From: Ulva prolifera
Lineage: Eukaryota > Chlorophyta > Ulvophyceae > Ulvales > Ulvaceae
Direction: 5' to 3'
DNA: 64,000 bases
Assembly: GCA_023078555.1 (NCBI GenBank)
Contig: CM041196.1
Span: forward strand, 6,451,652-6,515,651
Below the pieces are notes generated by a model. The model was not told where the DNA came from. It worked only from the letters and a program-made list of their open reading frames with translations, and ran no database searches. Of this stretch, positions 1 through 12,346 are shown one piece after another. Made by a program: the position numbers and the translations under genes. Numbering within the stretch: the stretch's first letter is position 1; each line of letters starts with the position of its first letter.

Positions 1-1
1 G

Positions 2-931
2 TCGTTCATCGGGCTGCCGTTCAAGGTCGTTCCATTCCCGCAATTCGAAGTGCAGGCGCGGCTGGTTTCCCACCTGCTGTCCGGCAAGGCCGCCCTGCCG
101 TCCCAGTCAGAGATGGAGGAATGGATGGGCTCTCTGTACGGGTACGCCGCACCAGCCTCCGCTCTGCACTCCTGTGCGGCAGCTCTGGGTCGCCTTGCAT
201 CATTTTTAGGACTGCCATCCAGATATTTCACCCAGATATTCAACATTGTTCTATGTGGTCGGGCGCGCCGACCCAACACTCCTGTGTGGCACATCAGAGC
301 CTCCCAACGCTGTTGTTGGGGCGCAGCCTCCACCCGAGGCCGGGGGCCACGCCATCAGGGGCCCAGCCCCCGCTGCCACATGCTCTTGCAATTGCACATC
401 CCGTCACACGGTGATGGCATACAAGCATCCCCTCTGCAGTGTCACCTCGTGGCCCGCGGGAACCGTGTACGGCTCATGCGCATACCAATACACGTCATCT
501 GCTCGTGCACAGCTGATCTGTGCCAATTTGCGGCCACGCCCGTTCGAATCGCAGCTCCAGGAACGCTGCAAGGTGTCCCGACACATGTGCTGCTGATGCC
601 GAGTGCGCCAGAACGGCACAGCCCGAAGGACGGCGCGTCATGCAGGCAGGCCGATGAGGGCCGACTGTTAGACCGGCACGTGCACCAGCAAGGCACCGCG
701 CACTGGGACTACAACGACGAGCTGGCATTGCTCAGCGGCTGCGAGGCAAGGACACCAGAGTGGCGACGAGCGATGTGGCTCCATGCCTTTGAGCTCAGGC
801 AGAAGTACCAGCCCACGGAGTACCGGGACAAGTGGGATGACCCGGCTTCTGTGGCTGAGGCACATGCAGCATTCCGGGAGCTCTCCAGCAAGGCGGGCAA
901 GCTTGAAGACGGTGCTACAGCGGAGTCCTAG
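2..931 (+). CDS. Flavin-containing monooxygenase, 3' end only (partial)
   Basis: The window opens inside the C-terminal part of a plant-type FMO, an FAD/NADPH enzyme that oxygenates N or S atoms. The first codons read SFIGLPFKVVPFPQFEVQAR, the conserved FMO stretch before LLSGKAALPSQSEMEEW. The last exon (from about 689 to the TAG at 929-931) gives HWDYNDELALLSGCEARTPEW and later YRDKWDDPAS, which fits the FMO C-terminus. Between them a donor at 142 (GGTACGC) is likely. The acceptor is unresolved because the obvious AG at 687-688 does not match the phase left by that donor, although the frame happens to stay open from 2 to 931. A MITE (180-281) lies in this putative intron. The FAD and NADPH motifs would lie to the left of the window. 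Family identity is seen directly; substrate is unknown. Confidence 0.8.
   Translation, partial: SFIGLPFKVVPFPQFEVQARLVSHLLSGKAALPSQSEMEEWMGSLYGYAAPASALHSCAAALGRLASFLGLPSRYFTQIFNIVLCGRARRPNTPVWHIRASQRCCWGAASTRGRGPRHQGPSPRCHMLLQLHIPSHGDGIQASPLQCHLVARGNRVRLMRIPIHVICSCTADLCQFAATPVRIAAPGTLQGVPTHVLLMPSAPERHSPKDGASCRQADEGRLLDRHVHQQGTAHWDYNDELALLSGCEARTPEWRRAMWLHAFELRQKYQPTEYRDKWDDPASVAEAHAAFRELSSKAGKLEDGATAES
180..281 (+). mobile_element. hAT-like MITE, copy 1
   Basis: A 102-bp element starts with CAGCTCTGGGTC and ends with GACCCAACACTC. It is flanked by CTGTGCGG (172-179) and CTGTGTGG (282-289), a 7/8 match as expected for an 8-bp target duplication. The core, GGACTGCCATCC onward, matches five other copies in this window. 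It sits in the putative last intron of the FMO gene. Confidence 0.75.
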
Positions 932-2734
932 GCTGGTAGGAGCGGTGCATGCTGCTGGCTGCCAAGTAGCCTCCTCTGGTACAACAATTGCATGACCATT
1001 GATTTCTAACTTGGCCTAGTGGCAGGGTTGTACTGTAGTGCCTGGTTCCCGAGTTTCCTGTTGTGCCAACTTTGCCTTTCGGGGTGCCTTTAGGGGCGCC
1101 GCTATGTCGCGGCAGCATGCAATGCCGACACAGTCCAATGCGAGGTGCTGCTAGCATCGCGGAAATCGGTGGGTTTGGTACTTCGCGTAGGCTTTGTGCG
1201 CGCTCCCGGCACGAGCAGCAGTATTGTCACTTGGCTGCCCCCACCACGGCGGCCTCCCTGATGCCGCCAGTGGTGACTTGCGCACATTGGCTGTGGCAAT
1301 CCAGTGATATGGCTGCTGTTCCAGTGATATGGAAGCTATACCCCTGTTCCAGTGGTATAGCTGCCATATCACTGGGTTACCACAGTGGCAGTGATCTGCA
1401 CACATTGTCAGATCTTCCTGTGGACCTACTGTCAGGAGACACTGCAGTTTTTGCCGCGTCCTGAATCATTGTTACTGGTTGTAGACCCGATGCCTGTTCT
1501 CTGCATTGCCACTTCTCTGTGCTGCCGGGGCGGCCTGTGCTCTGCAGGCATGTACTGTCGCCGAGACCGTTCAACAATTTGTGGTAGCGTTCCTGCCCAC
1601 GCAGCACCGCCAGCTACACACGGAGCACCTGCCTTCGCATTCGCCGCCCACAACCCTGCCGGGACTGAAATAAACCACTCGTAAGGTTACCGTCTCCGCA
1701 GACGCGGCCCCGGGGAACTCCTGCACGCCGCGTGCTGCGCCTCCCAGGCCCAATCGGCGTTGTCACCGTCTATGCGGCTGCCGGCACAGGCGTGGCACAT
1801 CAGAGGGACGTGCTGCATGAGGACTACTTCGAGGACAGAGACGTAGCACCACGGGCATTGCGCATGAAGAACACACACCACATTCGTTTCAACACCGGCA
1901 ATTCGGTTATTCAGGTAGCTGTATCATCACGATGGCTGCAGGCAGAGCCACACGACGCAGCGCTGGCGTACGACAAACCATAGTGCCACAAGCGGCAGGC
2001 CAGCAGCATTCCCGATCACCATCAGCACGTGGTCCGGATCCAGTCCATTCGGAGTCGTCAATGCCATCATGTCATGTCATTTTTAAGGATACGGCTAAGT
2101 AAATCTACTAGATTACTTCACATGAACATGTTGCCCTCGCGACATGCGCGCTCAGACTGTGTTTATCCGTGCTGCGGCAGGTGACCAGCCTCCTTGTGGG
2201 GTGGTGCATGTTTGTGTTGAATTTGACAGGGACTCACATCTGCAGGAAAGCCTTCCACCGCCACCTCTTGTACATGCGCGTCCAAGCCTTCGTTGCGGAA
2301 CAGCTCACTTTACAATTGGTGTCATGACCGACAGATCTACCTGTGCCACCTGTCCTATGATGCGGAAAACGGCAAAGAAAAGATGGAAATTGGTGTGGGC
2401 TTGGCGAGCCCCCACACCGAAAAAAAAACGGCATCGTTCCAGGCAAGTCGAAAAAGCTCTGCACAGATCTAGACACCGGTGGCGAACTTCTGCACAGCAC
2501 ACTCTGGCCTGATATCGCGATGCCTCAAGGCTGCATACTCACAGAATACAAGACATTAATTAATAATTATTCAGTCATACATCACAGGCGCACTGCATGC
2601 GGCGCTGCCTCGCTGACCCTGCCCATGCGCCCCCTGCCAGACGAGTTGGATCGTAAATGCACCACAAGCAGCAGTCGAGCACAGTCCAAAAATAGAGCAA
2701 GTGGCCATGCATGCAGTTGTAATCAAGTAGCACA
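932..2734. other. Intergenic, no gene seen
   Basis: Open frames here are short, overlap on both strands and show no recognisable domain. The stretch holds the 3' flank of the FMO gene, a hairpin repeat (1292-1384) and, at about 2080-2121, a fragment of the S1 repeat tail (GGATACGGCTAAGTAAATC). Confidence 0.6.
1292..1384. repeat. FB1 foldback repeat, copy 1
   Basis: An imperfect palindrome starts TGTGGCAATCCAGTGATATGG and ends with the inverse CCATATCACTGGGTTACCACA. The unit AGTGATATGG..CTATACC is repeated inside. The same sequence forms a near-perfect 100-bp hairpin at 34257-34356 and a half copy at 46524-46574. Confidence 0.75.
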
Positions 2735-4106
2735 CTAGAGCTCATTGTTGGGCACATGCGTACGCATATCTGCAGAGGCCTCTATGCGGCGCCCCACATC
2801 GGGAACTGTGAGCTGAACTGTGCCACTGGGGCTGCTGCCAACTGCGCCACCTTGCAGCTCTTGCTGCTGCCCCGCACTGTCGACGTCACCGCCCGCGCCC
2901 TCCGCTCCACCATGCTCATGCAGCAGCTCGATGACCCACCACGCCCTGTGGAGCAGCGACGTCCGGACCCCGAGCATGTACGCCACCACCACCGCCGGCG
3001 CCGCCACGAGCGCCTGCACGCACTGCAGCCACGCCTGCGCTATCCACGAGGCCATGATCGACTTGCTCCAGGCCGAGTACTCGCGGCCCCAGCTGCCGGC
3101 GCCGATGGTGTGGCTGCGCCAGCCGCCGCCGCACTGCCACATTGCGGCCTCGCAGATGCATGCCGCGCTCTGGCGGTGGTCGATCGGGAGGCGCCAGAGG
3201 CAAGAGGGTGAGCCTGGAGGGCGCCACACGCGGAGGAATGTGCGGGGCAGGGAGTCTTCAGTTGGCCACGCGAGTTCGAATGGGGTCGGGTCATACTCCA
3301 GGACACCCGCCACACACTCTGCACCTAGCGTCGCGTCAAGTGCAGATACGGCTCTCACTCAGGACGCCAAACCGCTACATGCGGCTCGCCCATTCGTTGG
3401 TTGCTATTAGTGTTGAACTGCCTCAATTGCAGGAATTACATTGCTGCAATTCAGACAAACAGGCAGCAAGGAAGGCGCCCCGTGCAAAAGTGCAGGTATC
3501 CGGTCAAGGCAAAACAGTCAAGGCAAAACAGGACCTGATTACATGGAACATTTATATGTGATTTATATAGGCCCCACGTCGACGATCCCGCTGCGCTGCG
3601 AGGCCCCACGTCGACGATCCCGCTGCGCATTGACTCTCGCCCGTGAGCAGCGAGGGGGCCCGGCGAGCAGGGACATGAGGGGCGCCGCGGCTGCAGCTGT
3701 GAGAACCTCTCTCGAAGCAGAGCGTACCTCGGTACTCTGCATAGCATGCCGATTTCCCGGCGCTGTGGCGGACATTCGTCACCACGTGGAGCACCACCAG
3801 CACAGCCAGGAGGGTGGCAGGGATGGCAAGCAGCAGGCAGGCGGGCCATGACGGCCGCAGGCGCCGGCGCATCGAGGCAGCGCTGCTCCACGGAGATTTC
3901 CACATGCTGGGTTTGGGGCTCTGGCGTGCAAGAGACTCTTCGCCGTCGGGTGGACTTACATCGGCAGGAACCCCGCCAAGAGGGGGCTCGACAGTGGTGG
4001 TGCTTGACATGCTGGTCTGCACACCGTGGAGCTGCATTGTGCAGCAGGTGAACTGTGAGGATGCTGTGATGCAGGAGTGGCACTCGCCCTGTTGAAAAGA
4101 CGACAT
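2735..4106 (-). CDS. A-type two-helix loop protein M6 (family member)
   Basis: Predicted two exons: 4106-3728 and 3318-2735 (320 residues). Exon 1 encodes a polar N-terminal tail without signal peptide and helix 1 (LLLAIPATLLAVLVVLHVVT), then SACYAEYR; the donor GTACGC falls after the first base of the next codon. Exon 2 begins ECVAGVLEYDPTPFELAWP, continues with PRTFL and a CICEAAMWQC cysteine group, then helix 2 (VQALVAAPAVVVAYMLGVRT) and a short tail to the stop. The closest relatives are M3 and P3. The loop between the helices is probably extracytoplasmic, by analogy with sequons in the B-type and M4 loops. It lies about 0.3 kb downstream of M5, as A-type genes do in each complete cassette. 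Start is uncertain: an internal Met at MSSTTTVEPP is an alternative. No known family recognised. Confidence 0.7.
3569..3630. repeat. 32-bp tandem duplication in the M6 intron
   Basis: The unit AGGCCCCACGTCGACGATCC plus CGCTGCGC occurs twice in direct tandem inside the single M6 intron. It shows no coding or regulatory meaning. Confidence 0.8.
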
Positions 4107-4414
4107 TTGGCAAGGGATTAATGGGCTCTAGATCTGAGCCCACAGCCCGAGCGGATCCACACAGACACCCAGCAGTGCCTGGTTGTTGTTGTGAGATTCC
4201 GGCACCAGGACAATCGAGGCTCCCAGCACAAGGAATCCAAGACAATTCTAGACTGAGACAATTCTCTACGCTGGCCCTGCAAGCCACTGGCATGCTGCAG
4301 AGATCTGGCCCAAGCTTGAGACAGGTTGTGGGATTCAGGCCATCGTACAGGCCGCCTGCTGGAGGGGGCGTCAGCCATGCCCTCAAACTGGCAACGAGGC
4401 CGGTGTACCGAAGA

Positions 4415-6673
4415 CTACAATGAGCAGATGCAGACCTCGCCTGACGCTTCCTCCAAGAGAGCTTGCTTTGAGAGAGCAAGCGGCCGCTGGTAGGGTCGCA
4501 TGCACCTCACCGTCAGGCGGTGGCATGGCACAAACAACAGCAGCACCACCACAGCGTACGCCCAGCCGAGGCCGAGCTGTACCCGCCTGGCAACTTGAAT
4601 CTTGTGGCATACTGCACGGCAAAGTGGTTGCTCATGATCAGAGGCGTGGCGATTACACAGGAGTGAGTGGGTCCAGACAAATGTGGCACGGTCACTGAGA
4701 GATCGCCCAAGGGCATATATTCCACATGCACTTTACTGTGCTTTACACAAAGGGCATATGCTTGGCCCCCACTGAGGAGCAGCGGCCCATTCCCCCAATC
4801 CCATGGTACATCCTGTAGTGGTGTGCGATGCATAAACAGATAGATCCCCACGATGGGGTACCACAGCCTACATTGAAAAACAATGCTTGATGCGTTTCTA
4901 CATAAATAAACCGTGCAGCTCTGAGATGATGCTGACCTGATGCAAGTGTGTAGCATGTATGCTCAGCTTATCGGCAAGCCCTCCTGAATGATTCCAATGC
5001 AAACTTGCAGATGATGTGATTTCTCATATGAGAGAGCGCATGCATGGGAGGCGGTGAGCAGTTGACCGACAGGGAGCACGGGAGTGACAGCCGCGCCCGG
5101 AAAAGCTGCCGCAGATTCGTGCCGGCACGAACCTGGGATTGCCGGGATATGGAATCGCGTCGCCTCGCAGGATTCGAGCTGCCAGGCGCCTAGAGGCCGG
5201 ACAAATATGAGCAGGCTAGAAGAGTAGGCAAGACTGGACAGCAGCACCACGGGAAGTGTGGTGCCCAGCAGCAGGTCCCGCGCTGCCGTCCTCTGCTGCG
5301 GGCTCCAGCTCGGCCACTGCGCAAACACCGGCACGCCGGCGCGCGCGGCCACATCCGTAGCGGCATGCATGGCGCGTATGCGCCAAGCAGGAGCTTCTGC
5401 ACCAGCATCGGAGGCTGCTTCATGTGGGCCGGGGGAGAGCGCATCGTCCACAGCTCGCGGCGTGAATACGTACGCATGCAGCCCGCGCAGCACGCCGCCC
5501 AGCACGCCGCACAGCGCGGTCAAGGCCGCGCAGAGCTGCGGAAGGAACGGCACTGCGAGGAGGATGCAGGCAAAGACTGTACATGGTACTACAGTGATTC
5601 CTGCGACCGTGAACAACGCCTCAGTTGCTGCCGCGGAGGTGGCCCTGTGTGTGCGCCACTCCTGCTCGGATTCTGCCGGCTTGTATGCGCATTGAAGCAT
5701 GTCGTCCATGCATTGAACGGCTGCGGCGGGGCACTGGGTGCGGTATCTCAGGTCTTCTGTGCATGCTGAGGTGTTGAGAAAGCCGAGGGGAAAGTCGGCA
5801 GGTACGGCGCCCTCGTACGGCCACTGCAGCTCCACCGCACTGACGCCACCTGCCGCAGCGCAGCCTGCATGCATGTACATGCATGGGCAGATGCGTTTGG
5901 CGTCCTGGCGCATGAGCTGGATCATGGACGCATCTCACACCCGGCTTCGGGCCATGAATTGACCAATCATCTGGCGAGCTGGCAATACAACAATCACAAC
6001 GGACCGATACTGTCAGCTGCTTGTACGTGCACTGATCACTTGCTCTTAGTCAGCGGACTGAACACAAGGCGGCGCTGGTAAGGCCATGCGTATGCGGTCC
6101 GTGTTCGAAACATGTTGACAACCCACCGGCGCCGCAGTTTTCGTTGCACTGTTGTACAACCAGAACCAGGGTGGTGGGCCTTGACAGCGCGCCAAGCGCC
6201 GGCCGCTCTGAGCGAGAGTCTGTGCTGTGAGGCAAACCTCAAACACACACAAACGTGTGAAGCATTGTTCAGAGAAACTCGTGATGTGCATGTGTGTGGA
6301 GATTGCGAGTGGAGTGAAACTGCCAGCATTGACGTGTGCAAGCCACGGCAGGCACAGCTGCGGCGTCGGTGTTCACACCGCGATAGGACTCGTAGCAGTC
6401 GTGGTTGACGGCGGCCTGCGCCCCGCGTGCGGCCGCGGCGGCCCGCATCGCAAGTACAGTCGTGGCGGCGGGAAACGCCATCAGCACTAGCACGAGAATC
6501 ACTCGCGGCGCCGGCTCAAGCGCCACCTCCAGAACCGCAGACGCGCCGTCCGACCACATGCATTGGCTGACCCGGTGGCGGCCACGTGAGTGCTGCAGCA
6601 GAGGTATTCTCGCAGTCGGGCTGCCTGCGCCGTCGGTGTGGAGACCCTCCGGGCTGCTGTCGTGCTCGGCCTT
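4415..6673 (-). CDS. B-type four-helix loop protein M5 (family member)
   Basis: Predicted exons 6673-6379, 5864-5133 and 4611-4415 (407 residues; an upstream start exon is not identified). Exon 6673-6379 encodes SPTARIPLL, helix 1 (VILVLVLMAFPAATTVLA) and NHDCYESYR. The next exon encodes GCAAAGGVSAVELQWPYEGA, FPLGFLNTSAC with an N-glycosylation sequon, MDDMLQCAYKPAES, helix 2 and helix 3 (LLLGTTLPVVLLSSLAYSSS). The last exon, 197 bp, has no Met: VCHKIQVARRVQLGLGW, helix 4 (AYAVVVLLLFVPC) and the end SLKQ-like tail EEASGEVCICSL, stop. It is the same length as the last exon of M2. All junctions are phase 1. It lies about 0.4 kb after M4 and 0.3 kb before M6. Function unknown. Confidence 0.72.
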
Positions 6674-7115
6674 CTGCACAGCAGCACATGCATGACGGTC
6701 ATGCGAAATGCATAATCGTGCGGCAAGTATTCGCAGCGTCTGTCTGCCGCGACGAAGAAACGTCGGCGTTGCACGGGCAGGTGCATGTCTCACATCTACC
6801 GTATCGGGTGGCCTGTCTGGCCTCGTATGATGTATGGCACATATGGTCGTGCCAGGGACATGAACTGCGTCGTTGTATGCGTCATGTAGATGTATTCGTA
6901 AATTCATTCAAAAGGCACCGCCGCCACACACCATTCATCCGCACGGTGTGTGACTTGCCGTTGTCTCTGCATTGACCACCAGCAGCGATGTGGCTCAGCT
7001 GTGCTGTAATCCTGTGCGCCCTCCCGTTGCGACCTGCGTCTCCGGCCTTGTCCTTACAATTGTGTGACAGATCGTGACGCGGACCGGTGCACACAGCAGG
7101 CCCCGCAGTGCTGAG

Positions 7116-8351
7116 TCAGCTGCAGAACAGCACCTCAGCCATGATGCCCACAGCCTCCTTGCAAGGCATGCACTCCGCCGTTCCTGCAGCTGTGAGCTCC
7201 TCAAGCGGCTCCTGGCTTTCGTGTGCATGCTGCGCTGCGGCGGTGCGGCGGTAGTGGTGGAGGATGGCCAGGAGGGCCTGCGCAGCACCCAGCATGCACG
7301 CCATGAAGAAGCAGACGCATGCCGCATGGTGCTGGACGGTGGAGCTCTTGGGCGTGAAATAGCAGACGGTCTGATTGCCAAAGACGTCAAAGCGTGGAGT
7401 GGACTGGCCTCCCCATGCATGCCCTGCAGGCACAGCTGACATCAGCATGTGGGTGAACTCGAGGTATCTATCTGTCTGTTGTGAAGTGTATATACGACAG
7501 ATGTGCATCAGCTTCGAACTTCAAAGAACAGAATAGCGATATCATGTAATTTCATGCTGCTATGCAATTTCATGCTGCTATTTGGCAAGGCGCCAATGGA
7601 TTTGCACCGAAATCCGCATACAAATGCAATGTAGCTGTCTGTGACCTCCACTGGACCTGTGGTGTGCCCAGGTAGATTCCTCTCGCGGATGGTACCTACG
7701 ATGGGATTTCTGCCAGGCTAGACAGTGCCTGGTGAGACAATTGACCACCTCAGCCACGCAGTACAGGTGCACGCTACAGCGACATCTTCCAGAGGTCGTA
7801 GACATGAAGCGTTATAAGTTGCATAAGGTTGGATTACATACAATGGACGGATCCCATGCGGAGTGTTGCGGCTTGTGGTGCAAACGGCGTGACCGTATCA
7901 GCTGAAGTGATCCCTAACTGGGTCACACACTTTTCTATCCGCACGCGGCCCAGTTGCAAATCGCACCATAATAGTCACTACACTTGCATGCTTCTGCTCG
8001 TCTATGAGCCATGCGCTCCAGCACCACAGCGGAGCACAGCAAAGAACATGGCAGCGCAATGAGGAGCACTTGAAGCAGTAGTCGCGATGTCAGGCATCTG
8101 CCGACAACAGCCTTCGTCATCATGCTGGTGACCCCTTGATCGCTTTTCGCGGAGCGATCGTCAGAACGGTCTAGGCCTGCAGCTTCACAACCGGAGTCCG
8201 GGCTGCACATGTCGCGGCCATTGGCAGCGGCATCCACCTTGCCGTCATCATTCGCAACAGCAGGTGTTGAATCATTCAGAGGATGCTCCACTGCCTTGCT
8301 CGTACACGACAAGTGCACACCGACAGTGCAGCTGTCGTCTGGGCGCCTCAT
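7116..8351 (-). CDS. T2-type two-helix loop protein M4 (family member)
   Basis: Predicted exons 8351-7967 and 7423-7116 (230 residues). Exon 1 carries an acidic and polar N-terminal tail of about 90 residues, helix 1 (LLLQVLLIALPCSLLCSAVV) and EACKCSDYYG with the donor GTGCGA. Exon 2 encodes HAWGGQSTPRFDVFGNQTVC with a sequon and a cysteine, CYFTPKSS, helix 2 (AACVCFFMACMLGAAQALLA) and a tail with EPLEELTAAG. It pairs with P1 and P4 by exon structure, phase and residues. It opens the second minus-strand cassette. No known domain recognised. Confidence 0.7.
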
Positions 8352-8825
8352 GCGGATGCTCCAGGTCAGCAGAACGTCATGCGCAGGCTCAGGCGCCCAA
8401 AGCAGCGAAATGTTACATAGAAAATTGATTGATTAACTAACGCAGTAGCTTCAACGGCAGCCCTAGGCCGCGGCAGCGATCAGATGCCAGCTCCGGCAGT
8501 GATGGTCGCGATCGAGACAAATATCCCTGCATCGACGGGATCAATCCTCAGACACACCCGTTTCCAGGCCCTACTTCAGTACCGTATGTTTGAAGTTTTG
8601 CTTGTGTAGGTTCTCACGCCACGTAAGGCATACATACATGCAGCTCGACGCATGCAGCTTCCATCTCGGTCGACCTCGATGCGTACTGTCAAGTTGAAGA
8701 GTGGCCCAGCCGGCAAGGCTGCCAGAGAGTCCCCCGACACCAGATGGTACGGAGGATGGCATTGATAATGCACTGGAGAGCTGTTGCGCAACGGTCTCGC
8801 AGGACTGCAGCTGCAGAGATGGGGG

Positions 8826-9075
8826 TGGGCAGTGCCACTGGGCACTCGGTCTGCATGCACGTCCACTGGGAGCGCGGGCACCTCAGAACGCTCTGGAACA
8901 CGCTTTAAAGAGCTATAGACTGAGTAGAACAACCTGAATCGGTCTTAAGCATACTGGGCGAAACAGGTGTGAATGCCCAGCGAAACGAGGGGTTCTTGAC
9001 CAAAAGTGCTGTTTTGCCCAGCACGGCTCATATGGCGTCAAACGGCGCCCAGCGCATGCCCATTGTGCTCGGTGG
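8826..9075 (+). repeat. Dispersed repeat R3, copy 1
   Basis: Shares GCATGCACGTCCACTGGGAG, GGGCACCTCAGAACGCTCTGG and later GCCCAGCG motifs with an inverted copy at 10178-10405 and a shorter copy at 20160-20310. The repeated TGCCCAG/CTGGGCA words give it an internally repetitive look. Ends are approximate. Class unknown. Confidence 0.65.
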
Positions 9076-10177
9076 GCCGAGAACACCTCGAAAACACCAT
9101 AATATGTGTCACTGGTGATCATAGATAAGTCAGCTGGTTGTTGGTGTCCGTCTGACTGGACGGCACGGGTCGCGACGACTCGTCAGCGTGGCCACGGCGA
9201 GCGACCAGCTCGCCGGGGCTGATCACCACGATAAGGCATATATTGCTGAATAATATGTATGTTTTCTCTACTCTACAAAGCATTTGTGTCAATCGGCCGG
9301 AACAGGTTGATGAGCACACCATCCTGGCTTCGAGCTGAAAGCTCGATATCCAGACTCAACCAGCGCGAATTTTACATGTCACTTTCCGATCAGTACCTGG
9401 CCACTAGGCAAGAAGCAGTCCATTACTGGCCGTGGTCCACTGATTCTGAATTCACAAGACGGAAAGGCTGTGCTGAGGCCAAGCCTTCAGCATTGATCTG
9501 GCGTGCAGTGCACAATTTCATGAGGGTGACGCACAACGCACGCTGCTTTGGTTTTTCTCATACCATGAAGTAACAGCTCTATCTCACTGCGATACATGAC
9601 CTGATGCATCAGACCTGTGTGGTGCACGTTCACAAACATGTCAGCACGCCTACATGTGCTCACACCTGGAGTGGCTTGCAACAAAACATAGCTGACTCCA
9701 CACCGGACGCGACAATTGATTAGTCTCCGATTGAAAGACGCAGCAGCATTATATGGACTCATGGCATCTACACACGTATCTTGTGTCACACAGAAGCAGT
9801 TTAATTGTCACACAACTGGATGTTCCCAGTGTCACAAGACCCGAGCAAGGTTTAGCTCGTAAACCACCCAGCCTTTGATACTGATGTGAGCAGCCAGCCA
9901 TATACTGCTAACTCAGTCTGTGATTTAGTGTGTTGCTCACTGCACAATGCTTCCTGAGCAATCGAGGCAGCGCAATAGCATATACATCAGCAGGAGAGCT
10001 CAATACTTGACATCACATTTCCATGGTGCTTGTTTCGTGCAGTGTCGCTTCCAAGAAGGCTGCAGGTGGTGTGCAGCGACCCATACATGTCAAAACTGCT
10101 ACTGAACCGCCCACAGCACCACCAAATATCAAGACAACCTCGTTATGGGCCATGTATAACTATAATGGATGTTCTGA

Positions 10178-10405
10178 GCCCAATGGGCGAGCGCTGGGCA
10201 GCGTTGGGCAAAACTTGTCTTTATGCCCAGCCATGCATACGATTCTGACGGAGAAGTGCAACTTTGCCCAGCGACTTGAAAAAAAGATACAGTGGCACCC
10301 AGGAGGCTTTAATTAGTCTGTAGACGTTCCCAGCGCTTTCCAGAGCGTTCTGAGGTGCCCGCGCTCCCGGTGGACGTGCATGAGGGCTGAGTGCCCACCC
10401 CCCTC
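10178..10405 (-). repeat. Dispersed repeat R3, copy 2 (inverted)
   Basis: The reverse complement of this stretch aligns along its length with 8826-9075, including ATGCACGTCCACCGGGAGCG and GCCCAACGCTGCCCAGCGCT. Ends are approximate. Confidence 0.65.
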
Positions 10406-10511
10406 TGCAGAGCTTGTGAGGCACGATGCATCAGGAAGCCCTCACAGCCACCCCCTCTGCTTACAGGTATGCGTGGCCGGAAGGGGCTTGCATGGCCACC
10501 TCTGTCAATCT

Positions 10512-10580
10512 GAATTAAATTTACTGAGCCGTATCCTGAAAGGACATTGACAACTCCGAATGAACCGGACCACATATGCC
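10512..10580 (-). repeat. S1 repeat, 3' fragment
   Basis: AATTTACTGAGCCGTATCC followed by GGACATTGACAACTCCGAAT and GGACCACATA is the inverse of the S1 repeat tail seen in full at 17686-17975. Confidence 0.7.
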
Positions 10581-12346
10581 GATATGTCTGTTGTTAACGT
10601 ACACCTTAAGGATCTACACACAGCCGCGCCATGAAATCTTGAGTGTCAAGTCAGGGGGCTTAATTTTGCAATGTTTCTGCCATGTCCCTCATCCGTAGTT
10701 ACAGAATTTGTGCTGACACCCTCGACGGCAGATTCTATACGAATCTCAAGGCTGCCCGGCAGAGCCATGCTCACGAATGCGTCTGCAGCGCCATGCTCAC
10801 GAATAAGCCGGTCATATCAGCCGCGCTGACTGGATGGCCATCGCCTGCTCCACACCTCCCCCAGGCACGTCAGCGACGACAAAGGCGCTGCCGTTCACAG
10901 CCGAGGCGCAGCAGCCACAACTCCCGCTCCACCCAACTCCGAGGCGTAGCAGCAACCGGCGCACCCGGCGCTGTCACAACTCACAGCCATCTCTGACACC
11001 GATTAGTGCGCACCACTGATGGACAAACACTGTAGCGCCCGTGACCCTGCACATGACACACTATGGCAGCCGAGAGTCCGAGCGCTGCTGTGACGCCGAC
11101 CACACAGATACACCGGATAGATCATCTCTCTCTGCATCGACCCTCTGCGCCCGCACAGCCCGCCTCAGCCCGCACAGCCCGCCGGCGCCGCATCCACCAC
11201 AGCGCACACGGCTACCACCGCCGCGCCGGACGCGTGTGCCGCTCTGGACCCTCCCCCTCAGCGTCCGCACCGCCGTCACGCCTCGACTCGTCCTCAGTCG
11301 CGTGCGCCCACTCAACATGGTGTGGACCTGCACGAATCTATTCCGCTTCGCCTCGAGCGGCCTCTCTTGCAGGAGGTCGACGTTTACACCATTCCTGCTA
11401 CTCTTGCCTTGGTGTTTGACAGGTACCAAGCTGCACCGTGGATCGCCATGCATTTATCCAGTAGCGATATCATAGTGTTACCGATGTCAGCGTCAGCCTA
11501 GCAGATGAACCGCACCAACGGTTGACGCGGCTGAACGCATACCCGATTTGCCTGCAAACCTTGCAGGCAAGGACGAAAGCCTGCCGCACGCGGCCGGCCA
11601 TGTGGCGCCATATGTAAAAAAGACAGGCCTAGGGCTCAGTCCAAGAATGTGTACATGTACAGCAGCCTCGGTACAAGGTGCTGTATAAGGCTGCCATCAC
11701 TGCCTCCTGTGTTTCAACAAGGTCCCGCTCTTTGGAGCTGGTCCTTGCTGCTTGCATGTGCATAGGGAAAATGCCTTGCGGTAAGGCCGGCAGTCACCAT
11801 GCCCTCAGTCCCGGCAGCATACATCTACAAAAATACATTGGTATATAAATATTCGTGGCTGCAGGTCGTATGGTCAGCATTCACAGCAAACTGGCGCACA
11901 TTGCAGGCGCCACGACGACTGCGCATCCTAGGCAAGCATGTGACCGTACGTATACACTTTGGATGAAATGACATGCTGCATCGGGGGCAGCACACGGCGC
12001 GAACTGCACGCGTTGAAGTCATGACCAATTCTGCTGCACATGCATGAGCCCCGATCAATTCAAAGCCTGGCGGTGCAGTGCCGCAGCGGCGATGTGTACA
12101 CACATGTGTGCACATGTGACCAGCTCGAGCGATGTAGCTGAAGCCTCATGCATCTTGCGCCATATGCATGGGGTGCAGTTTTTGCCGAGAACAGCGGAAC
12201 AGCGCTGCGCAGCCGGACAGCAGCTGGCATTGCACGGTCGTGTACAGGCTGGCTCGCATCGATCCAGTGGCAACCAAGCTACGCATGCAGGAATTATCCT
12301 GGTGTCAGCCCTCTGCAAGTCCCCATGGGCTAGCGCTTCAAGGCAT

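Larger units (their letters stand above)
8352..12346. other. Long intergenic stretch, repeats only
   Basis: About 4 kb between M3 and M4. It holds two inverted copies of repeat R3 (8826-9075 and 10178-10405) and an S1 tail fragment (about 10512-10580). An ORF at 9259-9573 (104 codons) has no relative that I recognise and no splice context; I do not call it a gene. Open frames at 10.8-11.5 kb are proline- and arginine-rich on overlapping frames and look non-coding. Confidence 0.5.

Noticed and set aside
3451..4479. 342-codon minus-strand ORF
   Set aside because: It overlaps M6 exon 1 in another frame and has no relative; the family frame is conserved in three paralogues.
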